Below are positions 42,505 through 50,843 of a stretch of 64,000 nt of DNA, in pieces. Location: positions 2,046,001-2,110,000 of the forward strand of contig NZ_CP096184.1 of NCBI RefSeq assembly GCF_020447105.2, in the 5' to 3' direction. The notes beneath the pieces are model-generated. The model did no database searches. It saw nothing but the letters and a program-made list of their open reading frames with translations, and was not told the origin of the DNA. The first letter of the stretch is position 1, and each line of letters opens with the position of its first letter. Origin of the DNA: Demequina sp. TMPB413 (GTDB lineage: Bacteria; Actinomycetota; Actinomycetes; Actinomycetales; Demequinaceae). Made by a program: the position numbers and the translations under genes.

Positions 42505-43551
42505 ATGGCAAAGATGAGCGAATCTCGCCCAGAAAGCGCTGCCGATGCGAGCAACGTCACGCCCGCCGCAGGCCCTCGCATCTCCGTGTTGGCACCCGCC
42601 CCCCTCGTCGTCGTAGAGATCACCGACGATCCTGGTGGCGATGGCGGAGACGCCAAGCCGACCATCCACATGCACCCAGGCGGCCAGGGCGCGTGGGTCG
42701 CCAGTATGGCGGCGGCGCTCGGCGCGAATGTCAGCATCTGCGCGCCGCTCGGAGGCGAACTGGGCGAGCCCTTGCGCCACCTCCTCATCGCGGACGGCAT
42801 CACCGTGATGGATGTGGGCGTTGGCGCTGGCACCGGCGCTGCCGTCGTTGACCTGCGCAGCGGCGAGCGCGTCGAGGTCGCCACCATGCCCCCGCCACCA
42901 CTCGACCGCCACGACCTGGACGACCTCTACGGCATGGCTCTGGTGGACGCCCTCGAGTCGAAGGCCGCCGTGATCACGGGAGTTGACCCACCGGAACTGG
43001 TCCCGCCCGACTTCTTTGGCCGCTTGGTGGCCGACGTGCGAACCGCGCGCATCCCCGTGGTTGCTGACGTGGCGGGCGACGCGGCGCTGGCGGTGATTGC
43101 CGAGGCCCCCACCGTTCTCAAGATGAGCCATGAGGAGGTGCTCGCCGCCGGCCTTGCGGAGCACGACGACCTGGCCACCTTGCGCGCCGCAGCGGAGGCC
43201 CTCGTGGAGCGAGGCATCACCGCCGTGGTCATCTCGCGGGCAGACAAACCAGCGCTGCTCGTCACCGCTAATGGCGCACGCCTGGTGTCAAGCCCCGCCA
43301 TCCGGCCCGTCGTGCATCGCGGCGCTGGCGACTCGATGACCGCCGGCATCGCCGTCGGCCTGGCCAGGGGCCTCGACATCGAGGACGCGTTGCGGTTGGG
43401 CGCGGCCGCGGGGACGCTCAACGTCGCAAGACGCGGGCTCGGCTCCGGTAGGCGCGAGCAAATCGAGCGTTTCGCCGACAAGATCGAGGTCACCGACGCT
43501 GGCGATACCGACGCCGACGCCGGCGACACCGATACGGAGAGGAGCGTCTGA
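42505..43551 (+). CDS. PfkB-family carbohydrate kinase
   Basis: Kinase of 348 residues. Near the start, HMHPGGQGAWVASMAAALGA matches the sugar-binding PfkB signature 1. Signature 2 is HRGAGDSMTAGIAVGLARG with catalytic base Asp276 in GAGD. It resembles 1-phosphofructokinase/ribokinase-type enzymes, but the substrate is not certain. It begins at ATG 42505 (ATG 42514 also fits), 11 bases after the epimerase stop, and the next gene starts 1 base after its stop, so epimerase-kinase-surE form an operon. Confidence 0.87.
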   Translation: MAKMSESRPESAADASNVTPAAGPRISVLAPAPLVVVEITDDPGGDGGDAKPTIHMHPGGQGAWVASMAAALGANVSICAPLGGELGEPLRHLLIADGITVMDVGVGAGTGAAVVDLRSGERVEVATMPPPPLDRHDLDDLYGMALVDALESKAAVITGVDPPELVPPDFFGRLVADVRTARIPVVADVAGDAALAVIAEAPTVLKMSHEEVLAAGLAEHDDLATLRAAAEALVERGITAVVISRADKPALLVTANGARLVSSPAIRPVVHRGAGDSMTAGIAVGLARGLDIEDALRLGAAAGTLNVARRGLGSGRREQIERFADKIEVTDAGDTDADAGDTDTERSV

Positions 43552-43552
43552 C

Positions 43553-44398
43553 ATGCGCGTACTTGTCACCAACGACGACGGGATCGGCTCGGCGGGATTG
43601 ACGGTCTTGGCCGACGCGGCCCTCGCCGCAGGTCACGAGGTGGCCGTTGTCGCCCCGCACCACCAATACTCGGGATCGAGCGCCGCTCTGATGTCGCACG
43701 AGGAGGACGGGCAACTCGTCTTTGTGGACGGCAGGCCTCCCGGACTCGACGCCAGTGTCAAGGCGTTCGGGGTCAAGGCCGCGCCGGGCCTGATCGGCTT
43801 TGTGGCGAGCTCGGGGGCCTTCGGCTTCACGCCCGACATCGTGCTCTCGGGAATCAACATCGGCGCCAACACGGGGCGTGCGGTGCTGCACTCGGGCACC
43901 GTGGGTGCCGCGCTTTCGGCCGCCGCGCACGGCGTGCGCGGCATGGCGGTATCAATCGCCTCTGCGGAGCCCCAACACTGGCCGACCGCTCGCGCCGTGG
44001 TCGACCGCAGCCTCGAGTGGCTCACCGACCACGACATTGGCGACAGGGTGCTGAACGTCAACATCCCTGATGTTCCCCTGGAGAAGCTGCGCGGCATTCG
44101 TCCGGCGACGCTCGCCAGCTTCGGTGCCGTGCAGGCGCGCGTCAAGGAGGAGGGCGTCGGCTTCGTCAACCTGACCTACGCAAAGGTGGAGCCAGGGGAA
44201 GAGCCCGACACGGACCACCAGTTGCTGAGTCGCGGCTGGGCGACCTGGACTCTGGTGCGCGCGCCCGTCGCCGATCAGGACGACGTCGATCTGCCTCGCA
44301 TCGACCTGGCTGATCTCGCCGACGAGCCCGTCAGTGTGGCGGCCGGAACGGTGATGTCAACGACCCCCGGCGAACCCAACCCGCCTGCGGGGCACTGA
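43553..44398 (+). CDS. surE: 5'/3'-nucleotidase SurE
   Basis: Metal-dependent nucleotidase of 281 residues. The metal site TNDDGIGS (Asp8, Asp9), the Ser in HHQYSGSSAAL and the Asn in LSGINIGANTGRAVLHSGTVGAA are all intact. It dephosphorylates nucleoside monophosphates in stress or stationary phase. The C-terminal 40 residues are acidic. It follows the PfkB gene by one base. The stop codon lies inside a copy of the dispersed GC-rich repeat. Confidence 0.93.
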   Translation: MRVLVTNDDGIGSAGLTVLADAALAAGHEVAVVAPHHQYSGSSAALMSHEEDGQLVFVDGRPPGLDASVKAFGVKAAPGLIGFVASSGAFGFTPDIVLSGINIGANTGRAVLHSGTVGAALSAAAHGVRGMAVSIASAEPQHWPTARAVVDRSLEWLTDHDIGDRVLNVNIPDVPLEKLRGIRPATLASFGAVQARVKEEGVGFVNLTYAKVEPGEEPDTDHQLLSRGWATWTLVRAPVADQDDVDLPRIDLADLADEPVSVAAGTVMSTTPGEPNPPAGH

Positions 44399-44450
44399 GG
44401 CACCCTCAAGGCACGTCACCCCAGAGCTGCGGGGCACTCACGCACCCTCA
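44384..44450. repeat. Intergenic GC-rich repeat copies D1 and D2
   Basis: CCTGCGGGGCACTGAGGCACC (44384 onward, including the surE stop TGA) and GCTGCGGGGCACTCACGCAC (about 44426 onward) are two copies of the dispersed core. They fill the gap between surE and the convergent GH5 gene. Confidence 0.75.
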
Positions 44451-44477
44451 CCGGGCAAGCCAACGAGTAGCCCCAAC

Positions 44478-45527
44478 CTAGGCGTCCCCGGTCACGATCG
44501 CGAGGTACTCGGCATCAACCACCCGGCCTGAGAGGTCGACCAGGCCAAAGTCCATCGCCTTGTAGGTCCAGATGGCGCTCCCAAAGCCGTGCTCGCGGAG
44601 CAACGAGTAGAAGTCCGCCAGCCAGCGTCGGCGGCTGCCTGGGTCGACCCAGTCGGCCACGCCAAACTCGCCGCAATACAGCTCACGGCCAGTGCGCGCG
44701 GCAAACTCCACCGCAGGCGCCACCACGTCGGCCAGGAGTTCGCGATCCATCCGCCTGTCCACGTGCTCGTCCCCAAACTGGTTGTGCTGCGGATGCGCTG
44801 CCAACCATTCGGCAAGGCCGTCGAGGTAGCCGGGATACGCGGGCGCCTGGCCCCACTCTCGGGGCCCTGCAGCCCACGGCGCATTCTGGTGCGTGAAGTA
44901 CAAGGGCTCATAAGTGTGGAAGGTGTAGATGACGCGGGGATCGTCAATCTCCACCAGGCCAGCGAGCCCACTCACCGCGTTGTTGTGGGTACCCCCGATC
45001 ATCACCACGGCGTCAGGCGACACCGCATGGATCGCCTCGACCGTGCGAGCTGCGAGCGGGTTCCACCGACTGTTGTCGGGAAGCGTCACCTCGTTGAGCA
45101 GCTCGAGCACGAGCGGAACCGGGGCGTCGGCATAGCGGCGTGCAACCATCTGCCACAGCGCCACGAAGCGGTCTTGCACCGCGGCGTCTTCAAAGAGCGT
45201 GTTGCCGGCAGCGTCGCCCTCCTCAAGGTCGTTGCGGAACGTGAACCCCGGCGCCTCGTGCAGATCGAGCACCACGGCCAGACCGGCGTCGGCGCACCAC
45301 TCGAGACACGCGTCAACGTAGGCGAAGCCCTGGTCGTTCGGCACGCCCGGAGCGTCGTCCGACTCGAAGAGGGGGTAGTCGACGGGCAGCCGCACGTGAT
45401 CGAGTCCCCACGAAGCAATCTGCTCGATGTCGCCGCGGGTGATGAACGTGCGGAAGTGATCGTGGTCGTAGGCCGCGTATTGCGACAGCCAACCCCCCAG
45501 ATTGACGCCCTTGACGAAGTGCTCCAT
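44478..45527 (-). CDS. Glycoside hydrolase family 5, cytoplasmic
   Basis: Glycosidase of 349 residues with a (beta/alpha)8 barrel. Acid/base Glu146 lies in LELLNEV and nucleophile Glu287 in YCGEFGV; VNLGGWL at the start and IWTYKAMDFGLVD at the end are GH5 features. There is no signal peptide, so it probably cuts imported oligosaccharides, for example beta-glucosides or mannosides. The ATG follows GAGAGGTAG. A GH3 beta-glucosidase lies 7 kb away and may serve the same pathway. Confidence 0.9.
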   Translation of the reverse strand: MEHFVKGVNLGGWLSQYAAYDHDHFRTFITRGDIEQIASWGLDHVRLPVDYPLFESDDAPGVPNDQGFAYVDACLEWCADAGLAVVLDLHEAPGFTFRNDLEEGDAAGNTLFEDAAVQDRFVALWQMVARRYADAPVPLVLELLNEVTLPDNSRWNPLAARTVEAIHAVSPDAVVMIGGTHNNAVSGLAGLVEIDDPRVIYTFHTYEPLYFTHQNAPWAAGPREWGQAPAYPGYLDGLAEWLAAHPQHNQFGDEHVDRRMDRELLADVVAPAVEFAARTGRELYCGEFGVADWVDPGSRRRWLADFYSLLREHGFGSAIWTYKAMDFGLVDLSGRVVDAEYLAIVTGDA

Positions 45528-45674
45528 TGCCTACCTCTCGCAGTCTTGTGATGGAGAAATCCTAGGGGGCGGCTCACCTACCAGGAGGGACTTGAGGCGC
45601 ATCCGTGAGGGCCCGCCCGCAGCCGCTGCGGAGTGTTAGCGTCGGGCCGTGGATGCGACCAAGGGCGACGGCTC

Positions 45675-46589
45675 ATGAGCAACGACATCACACCCCCCGT
45701 GGCGCATCCCTCGATCACGCTCGAGACCGTGACGGCCCTGATCGCCGAGCAACTGCCCGACCACACGCACCTTGAACTCGGCGAGCGCTTCGACGGATGG
45801 GACTGCGCGATGTTCCGTCTCGGCGATGCTCTCGCCGTGCGGCTACCGCGCACTCAAGACGCCGTGCGCTTCCTCCAGGCCGAGATGCATTGGGTCCCCC
45901 AGTTGTCAGGCGGCTGGGACTTCCCCGCGCCGACGTTCGTCGCCCACGGCCTTCCCTCGCACGGCTACCCGTGGCCATGGGCGGTGGTGACGTGGGTGCC
46001 AGGCGATACGGCCGACGCCGTCCCCCTTGACGCCGACGCCGGCACCAGCGTCGGCCGCGCCCTCGCCCAAGTGCATACGCCCGCGCCGGACGACGCCCCT
46101 TTCAACGTCGAACAATCGATCCCGATGGCGGATCGCGACGTGAAGGTTCGCGAGCGCGTCGCTCGACTTGCCGCCACTATCGGACCTGCTGGCGAACGCA
46201 TTGACACAGAAGCAGCCGCGGCTATCTGGACCGAAGCGCTCGCGGCAAGCGAGCATGCCGAATGGGTGTGGTCCCACGCCGACCTCCACGGAGCGAACGT
46301 GCTCAGCCACGGCGGAGCCTTTGGCGGGATCGTGGACTGGGGCTCGATGGCGATGTGTGACCCTGCCGTCGATCTTGGCTTCGCTTACACGCTCATGCCG
46401 CGCGAGGGCGTGGACGACGCCGTGGCCGAGTACGGCAGGCTCACCGGGAGGGTCGACGCCAACCTCCTTGCGAGAATGCGGGGCATCGCGCTCAGCAAAT
46501 GCGTCGGCGTCGCCTTGTCGCCGCGACCGGTGACCACGGCGATGGGCTGGCGAGGACTCGTGGCGCTTGGGGCGGCGCGCGCCGCGTAG
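45675..46589 (+). CDS. Aminoglycoside phosphotransferase-family kinase
   Basis: Protein of 304 residues with the APH fold. Visible: MFRLGDALAVRLPRTQDAV (nucleotide-binding N-lobe with conserved Arg/Lys), WVWSHADLHGANVL (catalytic HxDxxxxN, Asp near 206) and GIVDWGSMAMCDPAVDLGF (metal-binding DxG/D). Such kinases phosphorylate small molecules, and only some act on antibiotics; resistance cannot be assumed. ATG 45675 is chosen over earlier codons, which have no family similarity. The MFS carrier follows 33 bases later, so the two may be co-expressed. Confidence 0.85.
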   Translation: MSNDITPPVAHPSITLETVTALIAEQLPDHTHLELGERFDGWDCAMFRLGDALAVRLPRTQDAVRFLQAEMHWVPQLSGGWDFPAPTFVAHGLPSHGYPWPWAVVTWVPGDTADAVPLDADAGTSVGRALAQVHTPAPDDAPFNVEQSIPMADRDVKVRERVARLAATIGPAGERIDTEAAAAIWTEALAASEHAEWVWSHADLHGANVLSHGGAFGGIVDWGSMAMCDPAVDLGFAYTLMPREGVDDAVAEYGRLTGRVDANLLARMRGIALSKCVGVALSPRPVTTAMGWRGLVALGAARAA

Positions 46590-46622
46590 CCTAGGGCTGC
46601 CCCGAACTCTCAGAGGAACCTC

Positions 46623-47939
46623 GTGAGTCAGACTCGCCCGCCGATGGCCAGCCGCATGGCCTGGCTCGTGTTCGCCACGGCGGCGGCCGCCTACTTCGTG
46701 GCGGTCGTGCATCGCACCGCGCTGGGCGTGGCCGGCGTCGAGGCGCTTGACCGCTTCGGTATCGAGGCCACGGCGCTCTCGCTCCTGGCAGTCCTCCAGA
46801 TCGCCGTGTACGCGGCGATGCAAGTGCCGGCAGGCAATCTGCTCGACCGCTACGGGCCTGCCGCCGTGATCGCGGTCGGCTCGCTCGTGATGGCGCTTGG
46901 GCAGGCCATGATGGCCTTTGCCCCGAACTTTGGGTGGGCGCTGGCGGCGAGAGTGCTGATCGGCGCGGGCGACGCTCCCGTGTTCATCGCTGCCACAAGG
47001 CTGGTCGCCCACCACTTCCCGGCGCGGCGGGTGCCACTGATGGTCCAGGTCACCGGCTTGATCGGCCAGTCGGGCCAACTCGCCACCGCGATCCCGCTTG
47101 CCTTCGTGCTGCACTGGGCCGGTTGGACCGCGGCGCTCGGCTCCCTCGCGATCGTCGGTGCGATGACGGCCGCGGCGGTGTGGTGGCTGCTGATTCGCCC
47201 ACGGGACGCCTCGTTCTCTCCCGAGCGCTCCTCGTCGATCTCGGTGCGCGCCGCGATGACCACCTCGATGCGAACGGCGGGAGTGAGGCTCGGATTCTGG
47301 AGCCACTTCGTGGGGCCGTTCTCCGCTAACACGATCGCACTGTTGTGGGGGTATCCCTACTTCACGACGGCCCAGGGCCGCTCCCCTGCCGAGGGAAGCC
47401 TCCTGCTCACCGCCATGGTGATCGCCATCATCGCCGCCGCGCCCGTCATTGGTGCGCTCACGGCACGCCATCCTTTGCGCCGCAGCTGGCTCGTGATCGG
47501 TGGCGCCGTCATCACGGCGCTCGCATGGGTCGCGATCCTTGTGCCCACGACGCCGCGTCCCTTGTGGCAGCTGATCGTGTTCGTGTGCGTGGTGGGCGCT
47601 GGCGGGCCGATGTCGCTGGTGGGCATGGACTTCGCACGCACCTTCGCGGTGAGCGGGAGGCTCGGGAGCGCCACTGGCTTTGTGAACATGGGCGGATTCA
47701 TCTCGACCATCATCAGCGTGCTGTTGGTAGGCGTGGTGCTGCAGGCGGTGTCCCCCGCCGGATCCTCCGAGTACTCGCTGGCCGAGTATCGCGTCGCCTT
47801 CGCCGCGCTCGCAGTTCCGTGGCTCGTGGGGATCGCAGGCGTGGTGGGAAGCCGGCGTGACACCAGGGCCGTCATGGCAAGCGACGGCTTGCTGGTGCCG
47901 AGCATCCGTGAGGTGTGGCGCAGGCGCCGCGACCGCTAG
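46623..47939 (+). CDS. MFS transporter (paralog 1)
   Basis: Membrane carrier of 438 residues with 12 predicted helices. Family marks: AYFVAVVHRTALGVAGVEALDRF, QVPAGNLLDRYGP (the MFS loop 2-3 motif) and VARVLIGAGDAPVFIAATRLVAHHF. About half its residues match the carrier at 50844, so the two are old duplicates. The GTG start follows AGAGGAACC. The stop TAG is part of the CTAG that became the target of the IS481-type element directly after it, so the gene itself is intact. Confidence 0.88.
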   Translation: MSQTRPPMASRMAWLVFATAAAAYFVAVVHRTALGVAGVEALDRFGIEATALSLLAVLQIAVYAAMQVPAGNLLDRYGPAAVIAVGSLVMALGQAMMAFAPNFGWALAARVLIGAGDAPVFIAATRLVAHHFPARRVPLMVQVTGLIGQSGQLATAIPLAFVLHWAGWTAALGSLAIVGAMTAAAVWWLLIRPRDASFSPERSSSISVRAAMTTSMRTAGVRLGFWSHFVGPFSANTIALLWGYPYFTTAQGRSPAEGSLLLTAMVIAIIAAAPVIGALTARHPLRRSWLVIGGAVITALAWVAILVPTTPRPLWQLIVFVCVVGAGGPMSLVGMDFARTFAVSGRLGSATGFVNMGGFISTIISVLLVGVVLQAVSPAGSSEYSLAEYRVAFAALAVPWLVGIAGVVGSRRDTRAVMASDGLLVPSIREVWRRRRDR

Positions 47940-48943
47940 CTGTTCTGGCTCATGACGTTGGTGACGCGGGCTTTGAGTCGTGAGGCTGGGGGCCGGTCCC
48001 CGATGGCAGTGTGGTCACGATGGTAGTTGTAGTGGATGTTCCAGCGCTCGATCGCGGCCGCGCGCTGTGCTTCGGATAGCCAGATCCGGGCGTAGAGCAA
48101 CTCGTTCGCGATGATCCGGTTGTAGCGTTCGACTTTGCCGTTGTGTCGGGGCGTGTAGGGACGGATGTATTGATGCCGGGACGCAGTCGCGGCGATGGTC
48201 CGGATGAAGTCTTTGGCCCGATAGTTGGCTCCGTTGTCGGTGACGACGGTCACGACCCGCTCGATGCCATGCGCTTTGAAGAATGCGCGGGCGCGGGCAT
48301 AGAAGCCGATCGTGGTCGACGCTTTCTCGTCGGCCAGGTGTTCGGTGTAGGCCAGGCGGGAGTACCCATCGACGATCGAGTGCAGGAACACGTAGCCGGC
48401 TTTGGCGCCTGCGACTTTGGCTCGCTCGGTGGCGCGATGCTGCTCGGATCCGCGGCCGTGGATACGATGACCACCACCATCGGGGATGCGGCCGACTTTC
48501 TTCACGTCGAGGTGGACCATGTGACCGGGGAAACGTGCCGTGATGGTGCCCACGACCCGGTTGGTGGACCCGTCAGGGTCCAGATCCCGCAACCTTGAGA
48601 TCCCCAACCGTTTCAGCCACCGACCGACGGTGGCCAGTGACACAACGTGGCCGTGGGCGACCAGTTCGCGGCGGATCGCCCGAGCTGTCCAGTGATGCTC
48701 GCGCCGCCACGTCTCGATCAGCTCCACAACCTCGGGCGCGGTGATCGTGGGGCGCGCATGCGGGGCCGAAGATCGATCTGCGAGCCCGGCGAAACCATCG
48801 CTATCGAACCGGGATTTCCACTTCGACAAACACGCCCGCGATACCCCCGCCTCGGCGGCGACGTGAGCGATCGGACGGTGCTGGCAACGCTGGATCAAAC
48901 GCAGCCGGCCTTCGGCAGTGAGCGGGGCATTAGCGTGGTGCAT
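47936..48943 (-). CDS. IS481-family transposase
   Basis: Transposase of 335 residues. The N-terminal helix-turn-helix region is GRLRLIQRCQHRPIAHVAAEAG. The catalytic DDE core has Asp146 (HMVHLDVKKVGRIPDGGG), Asp236 (VVTDNGANYRAKDF) and Glu272 (NGKVERYNR), with the family-typical KVGRI. The last three bases, TAG, are in the target-site duplication, so the host target sequence supplies the stop codon. No frameshift or other damage is seen; it should be functional. Confidence 0.95.
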   Translation of the reverse strand: MHHANAPLTAEGRLRLIQRCQHRPIAHVAAEAGVSRACLSKWKSRFDSDGFAGLADRSSAPHARPTITAPEVVELIETWRREHHWTARAIRRELVAHGHVVSLATVGRWLKRLGISRLRDLDPDGSTNRVVGTITARFPGHMVHLDVKKVGRIPDGGGHRIHGRGSEQHRATERAKVAGAKAGYVFLHSIVDGYSRLAYTEHLADEKASTTIGFYARARAFFKAHGIERVVTVVTDNGANYRAKDFIRTIAATASRHQYIRPYTPRHNGKVERYNRIIANELLYARIWLSEAQRAAAIERWNIHYNYHRDHTAIGDRPPASRLKARVTNVMSQNS

Positions 48944-49052
48944 GAGGGATAGGTCCTTTTGGTCAGAACGGTCGTAGTGGTACTTCCATCCTGCCTGGGG
49001 GCCTATCCCTCGCTCACGGCCCCGCCGTCACCAACCTCATGAGACGCAACAG
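47940..49052. mobile_element. IS481-type insertion sequence, complete (1113 bp)
   Basis: The ends are inverted repeats: CTGTTCTGGCTCATGACG at the left and, reversed, CTGTTGCGTCTCATGAGG at the right, continuing GTTGGTGACG in both (23 of 27 bases match). The element is flanked by CTAG at 47936-47939 and 49053-49056, a 4-bp target duplication typical of IS481 relatives that choose CTAG. It sits between the MFS gene and the NAD(P)-binding gene. Confidence 0.95.
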
Positions 49053-49694
49053 CTAGCCCACGACGGAGACGTGCTCCCTGTGGTGCTCGTCGTTGTCGAT
49101 CAGGTCAAGGATCGCCGCCGCGAAGTCGGGTGCCGAGATGAAGGACTTGCCGTCCTCATCGAAGATGGCCACCTCGCCGCCTAAGCGATACCGACCGGTC
49201 GCCTCGCCTGGAGCGAAGGCTCCGAACGTGGCGGCCGGGCTCACGAAGGTCCAATCAAGCGCGGGGTCAGCGGCAAGTAGCGACTCGTAGACGGCGTGTC
49301 CGGCCTGCGCTTCTGCACGGTACTCCTCGGGAACCTCGCCCTCGATGAAGCGGGCCGCACCTGGTGCCGGTCGCAGCGAAGAGAAGCCGCCCACCACAAT
49401 CAGCCTTGCGCCGGACTGGATCGCCGACTCGGCCAACAGGGAGGCCAAGTCAAGGTGGTGATCCACCATGTCTCCGCGAGGGGAGGTGGCGGTGACCACG
49501 GCGTCGGCGCCCTCGAAGGCACGCGCCCGCACGTCTCCTGAAAGCGCCGAACCCTGCAGATACGTCACTCCGTCAACAGGGACCATCGGAACGGATCGCG
49601 CGACCGCCGTCACGCGGTGAACGCGCGCGGCCGCCTCGGCAACGATCGCGGCACCCGCATAGCCGGTGCCCCCGATCACGGTGATGCTTGCCAT
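49053..49694 (-). CDS. NAD(P)-binding atypical SDR (NmrA-like)
   Basis: Protein of 213 residues with an N-terminal Rossmann motif GGTGYAGAAI. The middle has ADAVVTATSPRG and ARLIVVGGFSSLRP, then DWTFVSPAATFGAF, typical of atypical short-chain dehydrogenases that sense or use NAD(P)H. ATG 49694 has AGGAGG four bases upstream; the open frame continues to 49904 without family similarity. The stop TAG is part of the CTAG at the right edge of the IS element. Before insertion it overlapped the MFS stop. Confidence 0.85.
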   Translation of the reverse strand: MASITVIGGTGYAGAAIVAEAAARVHRVTAVARSVPMVPVDGVTYLQGSALSGDVRARAFEGADAVVTATSPRGDMVDHHLDLASLLAESAIQSGARLIVVGGFSSLRPAPGAARFIEGEVPEEYRAEAQAGHAVYESLLAADPALDWTFVSPAATFGAFAPGEATGRYRLGGEVAIFDEDGKSFISAPDFAAAILDLIDNDEHHREHVSVVG

Positions 49695-49817
49695 GTGAAC
49701 CTCCTGGTTGCTGCGTCGACGTGCAGGAACGCAGCGCCTCTTCGTGGACGCAACACCGCGTGCCGCCCTGCGATTCCGCACTGGCCGTTCCGGGAGGTCC
49801 AGCCGCCGCGTTCGTCG

Positions 49818-49823
49818 TAGCCT
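49818..49823 (+). promoter_or_regulatory. -10 box (TAGCCT) of the aldo/keto reductase gene, leaderless
   Basis: The sequence reads TAGCCT-GGGACC-ATG with no ribosome binding site. Confidence 0.5.
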
Positions 49824-49829
49824 GGGACC

Positions 49830-50678
49830 ATGACCATCCCCACGCACTTGCTCAACGACGGCCACTCGATCCCCTCCATCGGCTTTGGCACGTACCCCCT
49901 TCAAGGCAAGGAGGGCTACGCAGCCGTCAGGTCGGCGCTCGACACTGGATACCGGCTCATCGACACCGCCTTCAACTACGAGAACGAGGGCATGGTGGGC
50001 CGCGCCATCCGCGACTTCTTGCGCGAGTCAGGCACGCCGCGAGAAGACATCACGGTGCAGACCAAGTTGCCCGGCCGTCACCACGACACCGAGCGCGCGA
50101 TCGCTTCTGGCTACGAGTCTCTGCAGCGACTGGGGCTCGATCAGATCGACGTGATGCTCATTCACTGGCCGAACCCGATCACCGGCAAGTACCTGGAGGC
50201 GTGGCGGGGACTCGTGATGCTCCGCGAGGAGGGCATCGCGCGCAGCATCGGCGTCAGCAACTTCACCGATGAACACCTGGGTCGCATCATTGCCGACACC
50301 GACGTCACGCCGGTTGTCAATCAAATCGAGTTGCACCCGCTGTTCATTCAAGAGCAGATGCGAGCGGCCCACCGCCAGCGCGGCATCGCGACCGAATCGT
50401 GGAGCCCGCTCGGCAAGCGGAACGCGCCCTTCGAAGTGGGTGCGGTGGCCGACGCCGCAGAGGCTCACGGCGTCGCTCCCGCACAGGTGGTGCTCAGGTG
50501 GCAGGTCCAGTTGGGCAACATTCCGCTTCCGAAGTCCGCCAACGCGGCACGCCAGGCGGCCAATCTCGACGTGTTCAGCTTCGAGTTGAGCGATGAGGAG
50601 ATGGCCGGCATCAGCGCGCTTGACCGCCCGGATGGACGGCTGTTCGGCGGCGACCCGAACACGCACGAGGAGATGTAG
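49830..50678 (+). CDS. Aldo/keto reductase
   Basis: NADPH-dependent carbonyl reductase of 282 residues, the single-barrel AKR fold. The catalytic tetrad is complete: Asp45 and Tyr50 (DTAFNYENE), Lys79 (TKLPG) and His112 (IHWPNP). The cofactor site is PLPKSANAARQAAN near residue 230. It resembles the AKR5-type 2,5-diketo-gluconate reductases; the real substrate is unknown. The gene is divergent from the NAD(P)-binding gene. Confidence 0.92.
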   Translation: MTIPTHLLNDGHSIPSIGFGTYPLQGKEGYAAVRSALDTGYRLIDTAFNYENEGMVGRAIRDFLRESGTPREDITVQTKLPGRHHDTERAIASGYESLQRLGLDQIDVMLIHWPNPITGKYLEAWRGLVMLREEGIARSIGVSNFTDEHLGRIIADTDVTPVVNQIELHPLFIQEQMRAAHRQRGIATESWSPLGKRNAPFEVGAVADAAEAHGVAPAQVVLRWQVQLGNIPLPKSANAARQAANLDVFSFELSDEEMAGISALDRPDGRLFGGDPNTHEEM

Positions 50679-50843
50679 GGCCCGCCCCGTCGCCCGCTGG
50701 CTGGGTTGCCCTCCCGCGTGGGCCGCACGCGGGCTGGGTCGCTAGTCCGGCCACGCAGCCTCGCCTCTCCCCTACCCTGTGGGCACGGCTCCGACGCCTC
50801 ACGCACCGTGGGACGAGCCGCCACAGACCGCCGAGGAGCCGCC

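Noticed and set aside
45675..46589. Aminoglycoside resistance gene
   Set aside because: The APH fold is clear, but the family contains many kinases for other small molecules, so resistance is not supported by sequence alone.
45906..47471. 521-residue minus-strand frame
   Set aside because: Arg/Gly/His-rich shadow lying opposite the APH-like and MFS genes, both of which have clear family motifs.
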